DNA of 64,000 nt, taken from Hordeum vulgare subsp. vulgare. Taxonomy: Eukaryota; Streptophyta; Magnoliopsida; Poales; Poaceae. Shown here one piece after another: positions 32,505 to 43,041 of the stretch (positions are counted from its first letter, which is position 1; each line of letters starts with the position of its first letter). The position numbers and the translations under genes were made by a program. The stretch covers positions 145,852,744-145,916,743 of the forward strand of contig NC_058521.1 of assembly GCF_904849725.1 (NCBI RefSeq). The letters run 5' to 3'. The notes beneath the pieces are model-generated. The model was not told where the DNA came from. It worked only from the letters and a program-made list of their open reading frames with translations, and searched no databases.

Positions 32505-33750
32505 CCATATGGTTCGAGGTAGTGGACCTCAGCAGCCCGTATCACGCGCTGCTGGGCAGACCGGCTCTGGCCAAGTTCATGGCTATCCCCCACTACGCCT
32601 ACTTGAAGATGAAGATGTCGGGTCCAAAGGGCATCATCACCATTGCTGGCGACTACAAGAAGTCGCTCGAGTGTGCACAGGACAGCAGCCGCCTGGCCGA
32701 CGCCATGGTGATTGCTGAGGAGAAGAGACAGATCGACCGGCCCGTGGCTCAGGCTACCGAGAAGCCGACGATCCCTTCTCCTCCGTCCCAGTCGGCCGGC
32801 GAAGGATCCTTCAAGTCGGCTAAGGAAACCAAGCAGGTGCCACTCGACCCTGCAAACCCCAAGCTGTGCGTCACCATTGGGGCTGGCCTCAGCCCCAAAT
32901 TGGAAGGCGAGCTCGTCGACTTCCTCCGTGAGAATTGAGACATCTTTGCGTGGTTCCCCAAAGACATGCCAGGTGTTCCGAGGAAGTACGCCAAGCACAA
33001 ACTTCACGTGCGACCGGATGCAAAGCCGGTAAAACAACCTTTGCGCCGCTTCGCCGAGGGGAAGCGGCGCACAATTGGAGAAGAGATTACCCGACTCCTT
33101 GCAGCCGACTTCATCATGGAGGTTTTCCACCCGGACTGGTTAGCTAATCCAGTCCTGGTGCTGAAGAAAAACAATACATGGCGAATGTGTATTGACTACA
33201 CAAGCCTGAATAAGGCCTGTCCGAAAGACCCTTTCGCGTTGCCTAGGATAGATCAAGTGATCGACTCCACTGCAGGCTGCGAAATGCTGTCATTTCTGGA
33301 TGCTTATTCAGGCTACTATCAAATCAAGCTGGATCCAGATGATCGCTTGAAGACCTCCTTCATCACGCCCTTCGGGGCCTACTACTACACCACCATGACG
33401 TTCGGTCTGAAGAACGCTGGTGCGATATTCCAACGCTGCATGCATCAGTGCCTACTGCCATAGATCGGTAGAAACATCCACGTCTATCTGGATGACATCA
33501 TCGTCAAGACCAAGCAGCACTTCAGCCTCCTCGACGACTTGCGGGAGACGTTCACCAACCTGCGCGAGTACAAGATCCGGCTCAACCCGGAGAAGTGCGT
33601 CTTTGGGGTTCCAGGCGGCAAGCTCTTGGGGTTCTTCGTGTCCGCTCGTGGCATCGAGGTGAATCCCGAGTAGATCGGCACCATCGAGCGGATGGTGAAG
33701 CCGGCTCGAATCCTAGATGTCCAGAAGTTCGTCGGCTGTCTGTCGTTCCT
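32505..33750 (+). pseudogene. Element C: reverse transcriptase
   Basis: Continues the protease frame after D2. SPYHALLGRPALAKFMA and GPKGIITIAGDYKKSLECA form the protease-RT linker. RT landmarks: NPVLVLKKNNTWRMCIDY, LNKACPKDPFALPRIDQVID, FLDAYSGYYQIKLD and the active site VYLDDIIVK. In-frame stops lie at 32936, 33461 and 33671. A frameshift near 33755 leads into RNase H. Catalytic Asps are intact. Confidence 0.95.
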
Positions 33751-33759
33751 TAGTCGGTT

Positions 33760-34310
33760 CGTGAGCGGCTCGGCGAGAAGGCCCTTCCACTCTACCAGCT
33801 CATGAAGAAGAAGGCGGAATTCGAGTGGAACGACCAGGTGGACGAGGCCTTCCGCGACCTCAAGCGGGTCATCTCGAGCCTGCCAATCTTGGCAGCGCTG
33901 GCTGAAAGGGAACCCATGCTCATATACATTGCCGTGACCACTCGCGTGGTTAGTGTAGTGCTGGTAGTTGAACGCAAGGAGGAGGGCATGGTATTGTTAG
34001 CGCAACGCCCTATCTACTACCTCAGCAAGGTCTTGTCCGCCTCCAAGCAAAACTATCCCCACTACCAAAAAATGTGTTATATCATTTACTTTGCTGCAAA
34101 GAAGTTGAAGCAATACTTCCAAGAGCATGCTATCACCGTGATGAGCACTGCTCCACTTTCAGAAATCATGGGCAACCGTGATGCAACTGGCAGGATCACC
34201 AAGTGGTCCATCGCCATGGCGGACCACGATATCCGCTACGAGCCTCGCACCGCCATCAAATCTCAGGTGGTGGCCGACTTCCTGACCAACTGGGCTGAAA
34301 CCCAGTTTGA
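33760..34310 (+). pseudogene. Element C: RT-linked RNase H
   Basis: KAEFEWNDQVDEAFRDLKRV precedes a domain with IYIAVTTRVVSVVLV, RPIYYLSKVLSASKQNYP, AKKLKQYFQEHAITV and MADHDIRYEPRTAIKSQVVA. The first catalytic Asp position reads IYIAV, so the active site looks damaged or relaxed. In the Tat group this domain is often degenerate beside a second RNase H. Confidence 0.85.
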
Positions 34311-34319
34311 GCCACCACC

Positions 34320-34735
34320 TCCAGACTCCACGCATTGGCAGATGCACTTCGATGGCTCGAAGATGCGGACTGGTCTGGGAGCCGGCATCGTCTTGACGTC
34401 TCCGAAAGGAGACCAGCTCAAGTATGCTCTCTAGATCCACTTCGCCGCCCCCAACAACGTCGCCGAGTACGAAGCACTCGTTCACGGCCTCCGGCTCGCC
34501 AAGGAGATTGGCATCCGACGGCTCATCTGCTTCGGCGACTCAGAACTTGTGGTGCAGCAAGTTTCTGGCGAATGGGACGCCAGGGACGCCAACATGGCAA
34601 GCTACCGCTTCCTCATCCAGCAGCTCAGCGACCCCTTCGAGGGTTGCGAGTTCCACCACGTTCCCAGGGCGGACAACGAGGTGGCCGATACATTGGCCAA
34701 GATTGGCTCCATGAGACAGGCTATCCCAGCCAGCG
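34320..34735 (+). pseudogene. Element C: second, archaeal-type RNase H
   Basis: HWQMHFDGSKMRTGLGAGIV, then a TAG at 34432, then NNVAEYEALVHGLRLAKEIG and CFGDSELVVQQVSGEW, ending VPRADNEVADTLAKIGS. The four acidic positions (FDGS, EYEA, GDSE, NEVAD) are visible. This extra RNase H (RVT_3, PF13456 type) is a hallmark of Tat-lineage Gypsy elements. Confidence 0.93.
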
Positions 34736-35823
34736 TCTCCCTCGAGCAGCTACACAAGCCGTCTATCAGGCCGTCTCGAGAGTCGGCATCAATTTTCGTG
34801 CCGGCTGATTCTTTGGTGCAAGCGCCGTTGGCTCCACCAGCTACAGCGGCTACAAATCCTGTGCCGGCTACGCTGGCTCTCTCGACTCCAATTGCGGCAC
34901 CGGCTATAACCACTTCACCGGCTATGACTACTTCGTCGGCTACAACAACAAACCCGGCTCCGCCCTGCCTCGAATCCTGTCGTCTCGATGCCCGGTGGGT
35001 GGACGTCATGGAGGTAGACGGTGAGCCGGCCTCCACGAGGGCATCAGAGACACCATGTCTTGAGCCCACGACTACCGCTTCATCAAGCGCGGGGGCTGCA
35101 GAAGCCCCTGACAGTCAGGTCGAGACAGAGCCAGCCCTTGTGTCGGCTCCATCATGGGCTCAACCCATCCTGGCCTTCCTCCTTCGCGGCGAACTTCCTC
35201 AAGAAGAGGCAGAGGCGAGGCAGATCCAGCGCAGATCTGCAGCCTACGCCATCATGAATCGCGAGATGGTTCGGCGTAGCGTGACGGGCGTGTTCCAGCG
35301 TTGCGTCGAATTAGAAAAGGGACATGAGATCCTTGGAGACATTCACCAGGGGGAGTGCAGGCATCATGCCGCCTCTAGAACCCTGGTGGCCAAGGCATTC
35401 CGCCACGGATTCTACTGGCCCACGACCCTCGAGGAGGCCGTGGACATGGTCAACAAATACGAGGGCTGCCAATTCTTTGGCACGCAGAGCCACATGCCGC
35501 CTTCGGCCCTCAAAACCATCCCCTTGTCATGTCCTTTCGCCGTCTGGGGGTTGGACATGGTGGGGCCTTTCAAGACGACTCGCGGTGGCATGACTCACCT
35601 CTTGGTGGTCGTTGACAAATTTACCAAGTGGATCGAGGCTAGGCCCATCAAGAAGCTTGATGGACCCACGACTGTCAAGTTCATCACGGACATCTCTGTC
35701 CGATACAACGTCCCCCACTGCATCATCACCGACAACGACACTAGCATTGCCAAGTGCGCTCTGGCGCTCTACTGCTCCAAGGTAGGCATCCGGCTTGACT
35801 TGCCGTCAGTGGCACGTCCCTAG
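34736..35823 (+). pseudogene. Element C: linker and integrase (zinc finger, core)
   Basis: A Pro/Ala/Thr-rich linker (about 34800-35100) with repeated PAT-type words leads to integrase. Zinc finger: GDIHQGECRHHAASRTLV and KYEGCQFFGTQ, where the first Cys of CxxC reads Tyr in KYEGC. Core: WGLDMVGPFKTTRGGMTHLL, FTKWIEARPIKKLDG and IITDND with catalytic Asps. The third residue (Glu in GQVERANG) follows a TAG at 35821. Confidence 0.93.
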
Positions 35824-36054
35824 TCCAATGGCCAGGTGGAGAGGGCCAACGGCCTAATCCTGGCCGGCATCAAGCCAAGACTGGTGGCACCACTTGTCAG
35901 GTAATCCGCACCATGCCTAACCGGTCAACCGGCTTCACTCCATTCTTTCTGGTATATGGGTCCGAGGCCATCATCCCTATGGATATTGATTTTGACTCGC
36001 CTCGGGTCACCCTGTACACAATAACGGAGGTGAAGGAGGCAAGAGAAGACGGTG
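35824..36054 (+). pseudogene. Element C: integrase after the catalytic Glu
   Basis: SNGQVERANGLILAGIKPRL then a deletion or frameshift near 35885; another frame gives STGFTPFFLVYGSEAI and SPRVTLYTITEVKEARED. The solo LTR D3 begins at 36060. Confidence 0.85.
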
Positions 36055-36059
36055 TTGAT

Positions 36060-37564
36060 TGATACGTCTCCAACGTATCTATAATTTTTGATGGTTCCAT
36101 GCTATTATCTTGTCAAACTTTGGATGTATTGTATGCCTTTTATATCTTTTTTGGGACTAACTTATTAACTGAGTGCCAAGTGCCAGTTCCTGTTTTTTCC
36201 GTGTTTTTGACCCTTTTCAGAGGAGAATATTAAACGGAGTCCAAACGGAATAAAACTTCCGAAAAGATTTTTTCGGAACAGAAGATACGCATGGGGCATG
36301 AGAACCAAGGCAAAGGCCACCAAGGGAGGCCGCAAGCCCCCTAGGCGCGGCCAGGGGGGCCCCGCGCCTAGCAGGCTTGTGGGCCCCCTGTGGCTCGTCT
36401 GCCCTACCTCTTCCGCCTATAAATTCCCGAAAAATCCAAAACTACGCGAGAGATCCACGAAAATAGTTTTCCGCCGACGCAAGCTTCTGTCTCTGCAAGA
36501 TCCCATCTGGGGCACGTTCTGGTGCCCTGCCGGAGGGGGGATTTGGATACGGAGGGCTTCTTCATCAACACCATGGCCTCTCCGATGATGCATGAGTAGT
36601 TCACCATAGACTTTCCGGGTCCGTAGCTAGTAGCTAGATGGCTTCTTCTCTCTCATGGATCTTCAATACAAAGTTCTCCATGATCTTCATGGAGATATAT
36701 CCGATGTAATCTTCTTTTGCGATGTGTTTGTCGAGATCCGATGAATTGCGGATTTATGATCAGATTATCTATGAATCTTATTGGAGCTTCTTCTAGTCTC
36801 TTATATGCATGTCCTTGTAATTCTCTTCGAGTTGGGGGTTTTGTTTGGGCAATTTAATATATGATTCTTGCAATGGGAGAAGTGCTTGGTTTTGGGTTCA
36901 TACCGTGCGGTGACCTCACCCAGTGACAGAAGGGGTAGCGAGGCACGCATCGTGTTGTTCCCACTAAGGGTAAAAATATGGGGTTTACATCATTGGTTTG
37001 AGTTTATCCCTCTACATCATGTCATCTTGCTTAAGGCGTTACTCTGTTCATCATGATCTCAATACAGTAGATGCATGCTGGATAGCGGTCGATGGGTGGA
37101 GTAATAGTAGTAGATGCAGACGGTATCGGTATACTTGTCTCGGACGTGATGCCTATATGTATGATCATTGCCTTAGATATCATCATGAATTTGCGCGGTT
37201 CTATCAATTGCTTGACAGTAATTTGTTCACCCACCGTAATATTTGCTATTTTGAGATAAGCCTCTAGTGAACACTATGGCTCCCGGGTCTACTTCACACC
37301 ATATTTTCAGCCTTACACTTTTACTTCGTTGCACTTCCCGCCTTCAGATCTCACTTAGAAATCAATCTTGAAAGGATTGGCAACCCCTTTATAGCGTTGG
37401 GTGCAAGCTTGTTTGTGTTTGCGCAGGTACTCTGGACACTTGGCTTGATTCTCCTACTGGATTGATACCTTGGTTCTCAAAACTAAGGGAAATACTTACT
37501 GCTACTGTGCTGCATCACCCTTTCCTCTTCAAGGGAAAAACCAATGCAAGCTCAAGAGGTAGCA
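36060..37564 (+). mobile_element. Solo LTR D3 (F family) in integrase of C
   Basis: TGATACGTCTCCAACG...GGTAGCA, 1505 bp, flanked by perfect TTGAT (36055-36059, 37565-37569). Removing it and one TTGAT restores the integrase reading frame, confirming the borders. It contains the inverted repeat CAAGCCCCCTAGGCGCGG...GCAGGCTTG at about 36331-36391. Its inner end is shorter than that of D4 and lacks the PBS-like piece. Confidence 0.95.
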
Positions 37565-37569
37565 TTGAT

Positions 37570-37887
37570 CTCCTCAAGGAAGCAAAGGAACTAGCCTTGA
37601 GCCGGACGGCCATCTATCAAGAGAAGATGAGATACTACCACAACAAGAAGATCAAGCCCCTCTCTTTTAGAGAGGGAGACTTGGTGCTCAGAAGAATCCA
37701 GTGCACCGCCAGCCAACACAAGCTCTCATCCCCATGGGAGGGACCCTTCATCATCAGTAGGGCAGTGCACAACAACGCATACTACTTGATCGATGCCCAG
37801 AAGCCAACGAAGCGCAAGAGGGACGACTCCGGCCAGGAGACGGAGCGTCCATGTAACGTGGCGTTGCTTCGCCCATTCTATTGCTAG
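37570..37887 (+). pseudogene. Element C: integrase C-terminal domain
   Basis: LLKEAKELALSRTAIYQEKM, YYHNKKIKPLSFREGDLVLR, LSSPWEGPFIISRAV and NVALLRPFYC, then TAG at 37885. This is the SH3-like C-terminal part of Gypsy integrase and the natural end of pol. Confidence 0.9.
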
Positions 37888-38395
37888 AAGGCAAGTATCA
37901 AACATGGAAAGAGCATGCATATATGTATCTTTCTCCCTCTTTAGGGATTTCTAATGAATGCAATGAAAAGAGCATGCCATACTTAGAGTGCTCACTCTGT
38001 GAGTCCCTTGCCGGCTCTCAATAAGCTCGGGGGCTCGCTAGCCGCCCGGACGACTTCCTTATGTTGTAGAAAAACGCATAGTATATGCCGGACCGATCCC
38101 TCGTCACCTCGTAACAGCTACAGACCGGCTCCCGGCTGCCCGTCTAGCGAGGCGACGCCAGGTAAGGCCGGATACATGTAAAGTTTGACTAGAAAAAGTT
38201 TGCCGGCTCGGGTTGGCTTGATCTATTTTACGATCTCATTCTAGACGACCTCTGCTGGTTTATGTTTTAATCTTTAAGTCTTGATGGCTTCGAAAAATCT
38301 AAGTCCTATATTCTTAAAGTCACAAACCTCGACCGAGTCACAGACCGGCTCCCGGCTGTCGGGCTGGTGGGGTGGAAACTTGGGGGGTAGAGGAG
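37888..38395 (+). other. Element C: spacer after pol
   Basis: No gene. It has CTCGGGGGCT at about 38027 and a direct repeat ACAGACCGGCTCCCGGCTG (38120, 38340). It ends in a purine-rich tract ACTTGGGGGGTAGAGGAG (38378-38395), PPT-like, where D4 inserted. Confidence 0.65.
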
Positions 38396-39926
38396 TGATA
38401 CGTCTCCAACGTATCTATAATTTTTGATGGTTTCATGCTATTATCTTGTCAAACTTTGGATGTTTTGTATGCCTTTTATATCTTTTTTGGGACTAACTTA
38501 CTAACTCAGTGCCAAGTGCTAGTTCCTGTTTTTTCCATGTTTTTGACCCCTTTCAGAGGAGGACTTTAAACGAAGTCCAAACAGAACGAAACTTCCAAAA
38601 AGATTTTTTCCGAAACAGAAGAAGATAAGGAAGCCTGAGAATCAGGGCAGGGGGCCAATAGGGACCCCACAAGCCCCCTAGCGGCGGCCAGGGGGGCCCA
38701 CGCCTCCCAGGCTTGTGGGCTTCCTGGGCCACCTCTGCCCTAGGTCTTCCGCCTATATATTCCCTAAAATCCCAGAAAAAATCAGGAGATCATCAGAAGT
38801 ACTTTTCCGCCGCCGCAAGCTTCTGTCTCCGCAAGATCCCATCTGGGGCACGTTCTGGTGCCCTGCCGGAGGGGGGATTTGGATACGGAGGGCTTCTTCA
38901 TCAACACCATGACCTCTCCGATGATGGGTGAGTAGTTCACCACAGACCTACGGGTCCATAGCTAGTAGCTAGATGGCTTCTTCTCTCTCTTGGATCTTCA
39001 ATACAAAGTTCTCCATGATCTTCATGGAGATCTATCTGATGTAATCTTCTTTTGCGGTGTGTTTGTCGAGATCTGATGAATTCTGGATTTATGATTAGAT
39101 TATCTATGAATCTTATTTGAGTTTCTTCTGATCTCTCTTATGCATGATTTCATATCCTTGTAATTCTCTTCGAATTGTGGGTTTTGTTTGGCCAGCTTGA
39201 TCTATGATTCTTGCAATGGGAGAAGTGCTTGGTTTTGGGTTCATATCGTGCGGTGACCTCACCCAGTGACAGAAGAGGCAGCGAGGCACGGATCGTGTGG
39301 TTGCCATCAAGGGTAAAAAGATGGGGTTTTCATCATTGGTTTGAGTTTATCCCTCTACATCATGTCATCTTGCTTAAGGCGTTACTCTGTTCTTCATGAA
39401 CTCAATACACTAGATGCATGCTTGATAGCGGTCGATGTGTGGAGTAATAGTAGTAGATGCAAAAAGTATCGGTCTACTTGTCTCGGACGTGATGCCTATA
39501 TGTATGATCATTGCCTTAGATATCGTCATGACTTTGCGCGGTTCTATCAATTGCTCGACAGTAATTTGTTCACCCACCGTGATATTTGCTATTTTGAGAG
39601 AAGCCTCTAGTGAACACTATGGCCCCCATGTCTACTTCACATCATATTTTCAGCCTTACACTTTTACTTCGTTGTACTTTCCGCCTTCAGATCTCACTTT
39701 GCAATCAATCTTGAAGGGATTGGCAACCCCTTTGTAGCGTTGGGTGCAAGCTCTTTTGTGTTTGTGCAGCTACTCTGGGCTTGACGTGATTCTCCTACTG
39801 GATTGATACCTTGGTTCTCAAACTGAGGGAAATACTTACTGCTCCTGTGCTACATAGCCCTTTCTTCTTCAAGGGAAAAACCAACGCAAGCTCAAAAGAC
39901 GACAGAAGATTTCTGTCGCCGTAGCA
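38396..39926 (+). mobile_element. Solo LTR D4 (F family) between pol and antisense gene of C
   Basis: TGATACGTCTCCAACG...GCCGTAGCA, 1531 bp, with perfect AGGAG duplication (38391-38395, 39927-39931). TATA-like TATATATT at about 38754. The inner end GATTTCTGTCGCCGT (39908-39922) resembles a tRNA-Asp PBS context. Confidence 0.95.
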
Positions 39927-39931
39927 AGGAG

Positions 39932-40830
39932 TTGGAGAAAAAGAAGTCAAGCAGGAATCAAAAGATGAAGATATAAAACAACACACATGGCAATACGAAT
40001 ATAATGTTGAATCCATACATTCAAAAGCATTGGCCCACGACCGAGGTTCATTAGACCCCCAGTGGGTGGAACTGTTGGACTGACAAAATAATTGCAGACA
40101 ACGAAAAGAAAAACAAGATCGGCTAAGGGCGGCGGCCTCGTCTGTCGTCCCGGCTGCTGTTCCTGAAGTGGTGGCTTCACCATCGCCGGCTGCTCCCGAG
40201 GCGGTGGCGTCGTCTCCTCCGCGAGGGCTTCCGGCTCCGTCCTCGTCGGAGTCAGCATATGCCTCGCTGCTGGAGGCGGCGTTCTCCACTTCATGGGACG
40301 CCTCGTTGGAGCTGCCATCGGCGTCATAGGGATGAAGGCCATGCAGATCCTCAGGGATCACATTGCCGCCTTCACCCTGCTCCAAGTTGAGCTCATCCTA
40401 GGCGGCGTACGAGGCGACGTCGCTGGCCCTCACGCGCAGCTCCTCCTCCACGGCCTACAGCTCCACCTCTGAGCCGTCGAGCTGAGCGACGAGCTTGCCC
40501 AAGTCTAGGTTTCGGTACCAGGACTTGGCCAAGCGTAGGGCCATGTAGGCTCCAGCACGCGCGGCCGAAGCATGCCAGGCATCAAGACGGTCTACGCCAG
40601 CCGCAGGCCAGCGGGAGAGCCGGCTCATCGACGCCGGCTCCACGCCGTCAGGACACACAACCTTCACCATCGACGAGCCCACGACCTGGAGCCAAGCCAC
40701 GGACTCGCCCAGGACACGCAGGCGGGCTCTTAGTCCCACCCCGATCTCCTCCATGCTCCAGCCGGAGGTAACGTCTACCTCCTGCCCGGCCGCGCGGCGC
40801 TCCTTGTGGCTCACCTCGACGACCGTGTCG
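39932..40830 (-). pseudogene. Element C antisense gene: 3' exon
   Basis: One minus-strand frame carries DTVVEVSHKERRAAG, SMEEIGVGLRARLRVLGES, DAWHASAARAGAYMALRLAK and then an acidic Ser/Asp/Glu/Ala-rich tail (DSDEDGAGSPRGGDDATASG). Stops at 40455 and near 40400 interrupt it. Candidate acceptor GGGACGCAG at about 40838. This is the C-terminal part of the antisense ORF typical of Tat elements; function unknown. Confidence 0.6.
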
Positions 40831-40845
40831 GCTGCGTCCCGTGTT

Positions 40846-41421
40846 TCAGGGAAGAGACTTGAGATAGGGGAGGGGCAAAAAGAAAATAAGAAGAGGAGGC
40901 GGCAAAGAAGAAAATTCAAGACAAAACAGATAGGACTCATGGTCAAAGTGGCTGTCAGTCTCGTGAGCGCCCTCCAGGGCCTCAAGCTCCCGCACCTTGC
41001 TCGCTTGGCTGATGCGGGTGAGTTCTTCCTGGAGGGCCACCGCCATGTCCAGGTCCTTGGCCAGCTGCGCCTACTTCTGGATCAGGGCTTCCTCCTTCTC
41101 CTTCAAGGCAGCGTCCTTGAGCTTCATCTCCTCGAGATGAAGCGTCTCAAGACGCTCCATGTCGGCAGTATGGGAGGCGTCCTTCTCCTGTAGGGAGGTG
41201 CGCAGCTGCTCCTGCTCAGCCTGGCGGGCCGCCTCTAGCTTCTTCTTCTCTGCCTCGAGAAGAGTCAGCTGCTGCTGGAGCCGACCATCCGCCTCGCGCA
41301 GGGCGTCCCGCTCCACGGCAACCTCGCCCAGCCGGGCCTCAAGTTTGGTGATCTGGCCATCAGCCGCCTGGTTCTGAGCCCGCAGTGTGTTATAGGCTTG
41401 CACCTGGGCATCATAAAGATC
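40846..41421 (-). pseudogene. Element C antisense gene: coiled-coil exon
   Basis: After the acceptor GCTTGTAG the exon opens in frame with DLYDAQVQAYNTLRAQNQAA, then about 100 residues of heptad-like Glu/Leu/Lys sequence (RLQQQLTLLEAEKKKLEAAR). TAG at 41071 interrupts; the frame goes on with EELTRISQASKVRELEALEG. The donor is not resolved. Confidence 0.65.
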
Positions 41422-41677
41422 CTACAAGCAATGAAGAAGCAAAAGTAAGATTCGGCCTGGTTAAATCATAACCAGCCCGATTCTCGGGGGCTACACCTAG
41501 TGGGTGCACTAGCGCGCCCCCACTAAAAAAGCAAAGCAAGAGATGAAGCTCAAAGAGGTTAGGCCTGGCCGATGATCGGCCGGCCCGACTCTCGGGGGCT
41601 ACAGTCAGTGGGTGTGCTGGCGCGCCCCCACTGATTCAAGATGAAGAAAAAGTCGAAGACAGAGACGAGACACTTAC
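41422..41677 (-). other. Antisense gene: intron with hairpin repeats
   Basis: GTAAGTG...TTGTAG, 256 bp, phase 0 on both sides. It holds two copies of TCGGGGGCTACA followed by AGTGGGTG.. and GCGCGCCCCCACT (about 41483-41523, 41597-41634). Each copy can fold (CAGTGGG/CCCACTG). Confidence 0.6.
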
Positions 41678-42450
41678 CCTGGTGCGCTCCTCAAGACGCT
41701 CCAGATCGCTGCCCACCACGCGGGCCGCCTGGTCCACCTTGTACCGGCTGCTGGCAAACAGCAATACCAGCTCCGGGACACCGTGGAGCACGGTGCCAGT
41801 GGGCAGCTTCTGGCGCTCTAGATTGGCCTCTCGCCAAGCCTTCATGGGCCGGCTCCCGGCAATGGGGCCGGCTCCTGAAGCAGCCGGGCCACGGTTGGAG
41901 ACGATGATGGTGCCGTCTCCACTCGCTCGCATGCCGGCTGGCTCGGCTGACGCCCCAGCCGGTGCCGTCTCCTCAGCAGGAGGTGGATGGGCCGCGTACG
42001 GCGCATCCATGTTCACCCCTGGCGCATCCTGGGCCACGTCTGGCGCGGCCAGGTTCAGTTCTGGCGCGTCGGCAGCCGCCTCGGCCTCCGGTGAATCAGG
42101 GATCACCTCGAGATCCACCGGCGCAGAGACGTCCGGCTCGGACGGTTGGGCCTCCTCGGTCCTCGGGGCGTGCCTCGGGGCTGCCTCGCTAGCTAGCTCC
42201 TCCACGTGAGCACGCATGGAGGGGTCATATCTAGCCTTCGTATGCTTTTTTGCTGGCTTCTCGGCCCGGCTGGGCCGAGACTGGCCCTCAGTCGTCTTCC
42301 CTGCAGCCGCATCCCAGCAGCCGGCAGACTGCTCCTCGAGCTCCTTCCGAGCAGCGTAAGCCGCTGCCCAGCCGGCTCGCTTGGCGGCAGAGGCGGTGTC
42401 TTCCTTCACGTCTTCCGCCTCCCTGCCAAGCGACGCTTTGAGGAACAAAA
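41678..42450 (-). pseudogene. Element C antisense gene: middle exon
   Basis: Long open frame with KASLGREAEDVKEDTASAAK, KKHTKARYDPSMRAHVEEL, an acidic Pro/Ala region (APVDLEVIPDSPEAEAAADA), then MKAWREANLERQKLPTGTVL and LERLEERTR at the donor. The 5' border is uncertain: the frame-compatible acceptor (42451) would leave a 44-bp intron, too short for plants, so an indel is likely. Confidence 0.6.
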
Positions 42451-42494
42451 CTTCACGCAAGACAAAGTAAAAAGATCAAAACGGGAGCCCTTAC

Positions 42495-42957
42495 CCCGCG
42501 ACGATGGCAACTGCCTCCTGCCGCCACCAACATGGCGCTTCTTAGCGGCGCCTGCTCGTGCTCCGGCGGGAGGACCCGTCGCGGATCGCTTGGGATCCGG
42601 CCTGGAAGCTGTGGCACCCTTGCCTTTCTTCCGAGCCGCCTCGTCAAGACCGACAGCCTCGGCCTTATGGCGCCGTCCGCGCGTCAGGGGCGGACTGGTG
42701 ACCTCCTCCACCCCGTCAGAGTCTTCCTCGAAGGCTGCATCAGATAGGGAGGAGGGAGTCTAATCATCCGTCAAATCTACAATGGAGGGCCTCAGATGCT
42801 CACCAGACGGCTCCGTCCCCTCCGACTCCAGTGCATCCTCCGAACCTTCGGAGGATGCAGAACGAGACTCGATCTTGCCCTCGTCCTCGATCTCTGAGGC
42901 GTCAGACATTACCACGTCGGGGGCAGGCGGGTTGAGTGCCTGCAGCTTCTCGAACAC
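42495..42957 (-). pseudogene. Element C antisense gene: second exon
   Basis: From acceptor CGCGCAG: VFEKLQALNPPAPDVVMSDA, acidic Ser/Glu-rich stretch, TAG at 42760, then EEVTSPPLTRGRRHKAEAVG with basic clusters that could be nuclear signals (KRSATG, KKRHVGGGRR). It ends at GTAAGG donor. A single nonsense codon breaks it. Confidence 0.65.
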
Positions 42958-43041
42958 CTGCGCGATGGAGTTGACGCCGGCTCAAAAAGACGGCGAACCA
43001 CAAGAAAAACAGCCAGAACAGATGCAACGAAAAGTGCTTAC
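42958..43041 (-). other. Antisense gene: 84-bp intron
   Basis: GTAAGC...GCGCAG, phase 0 on both sides, with flanking exons in matching frame. Confidence 0.7.

Noticed and set aside
36868..37267. ORFs of 60-90 codons in solo LTRs, repeated in D1, D4 and F
   Set aside because: They recur only because the LTRs are homologous; frames break between copies.
36060..39926. Solo LTRs read as DNA transposons because TGATAC...GTATCA looks like terminal inverted repeats
   Set aside because: TG...CA ends, 5-bp target duplications and a match to the LTRs of F with its PBS and PPT show they are LTRs.
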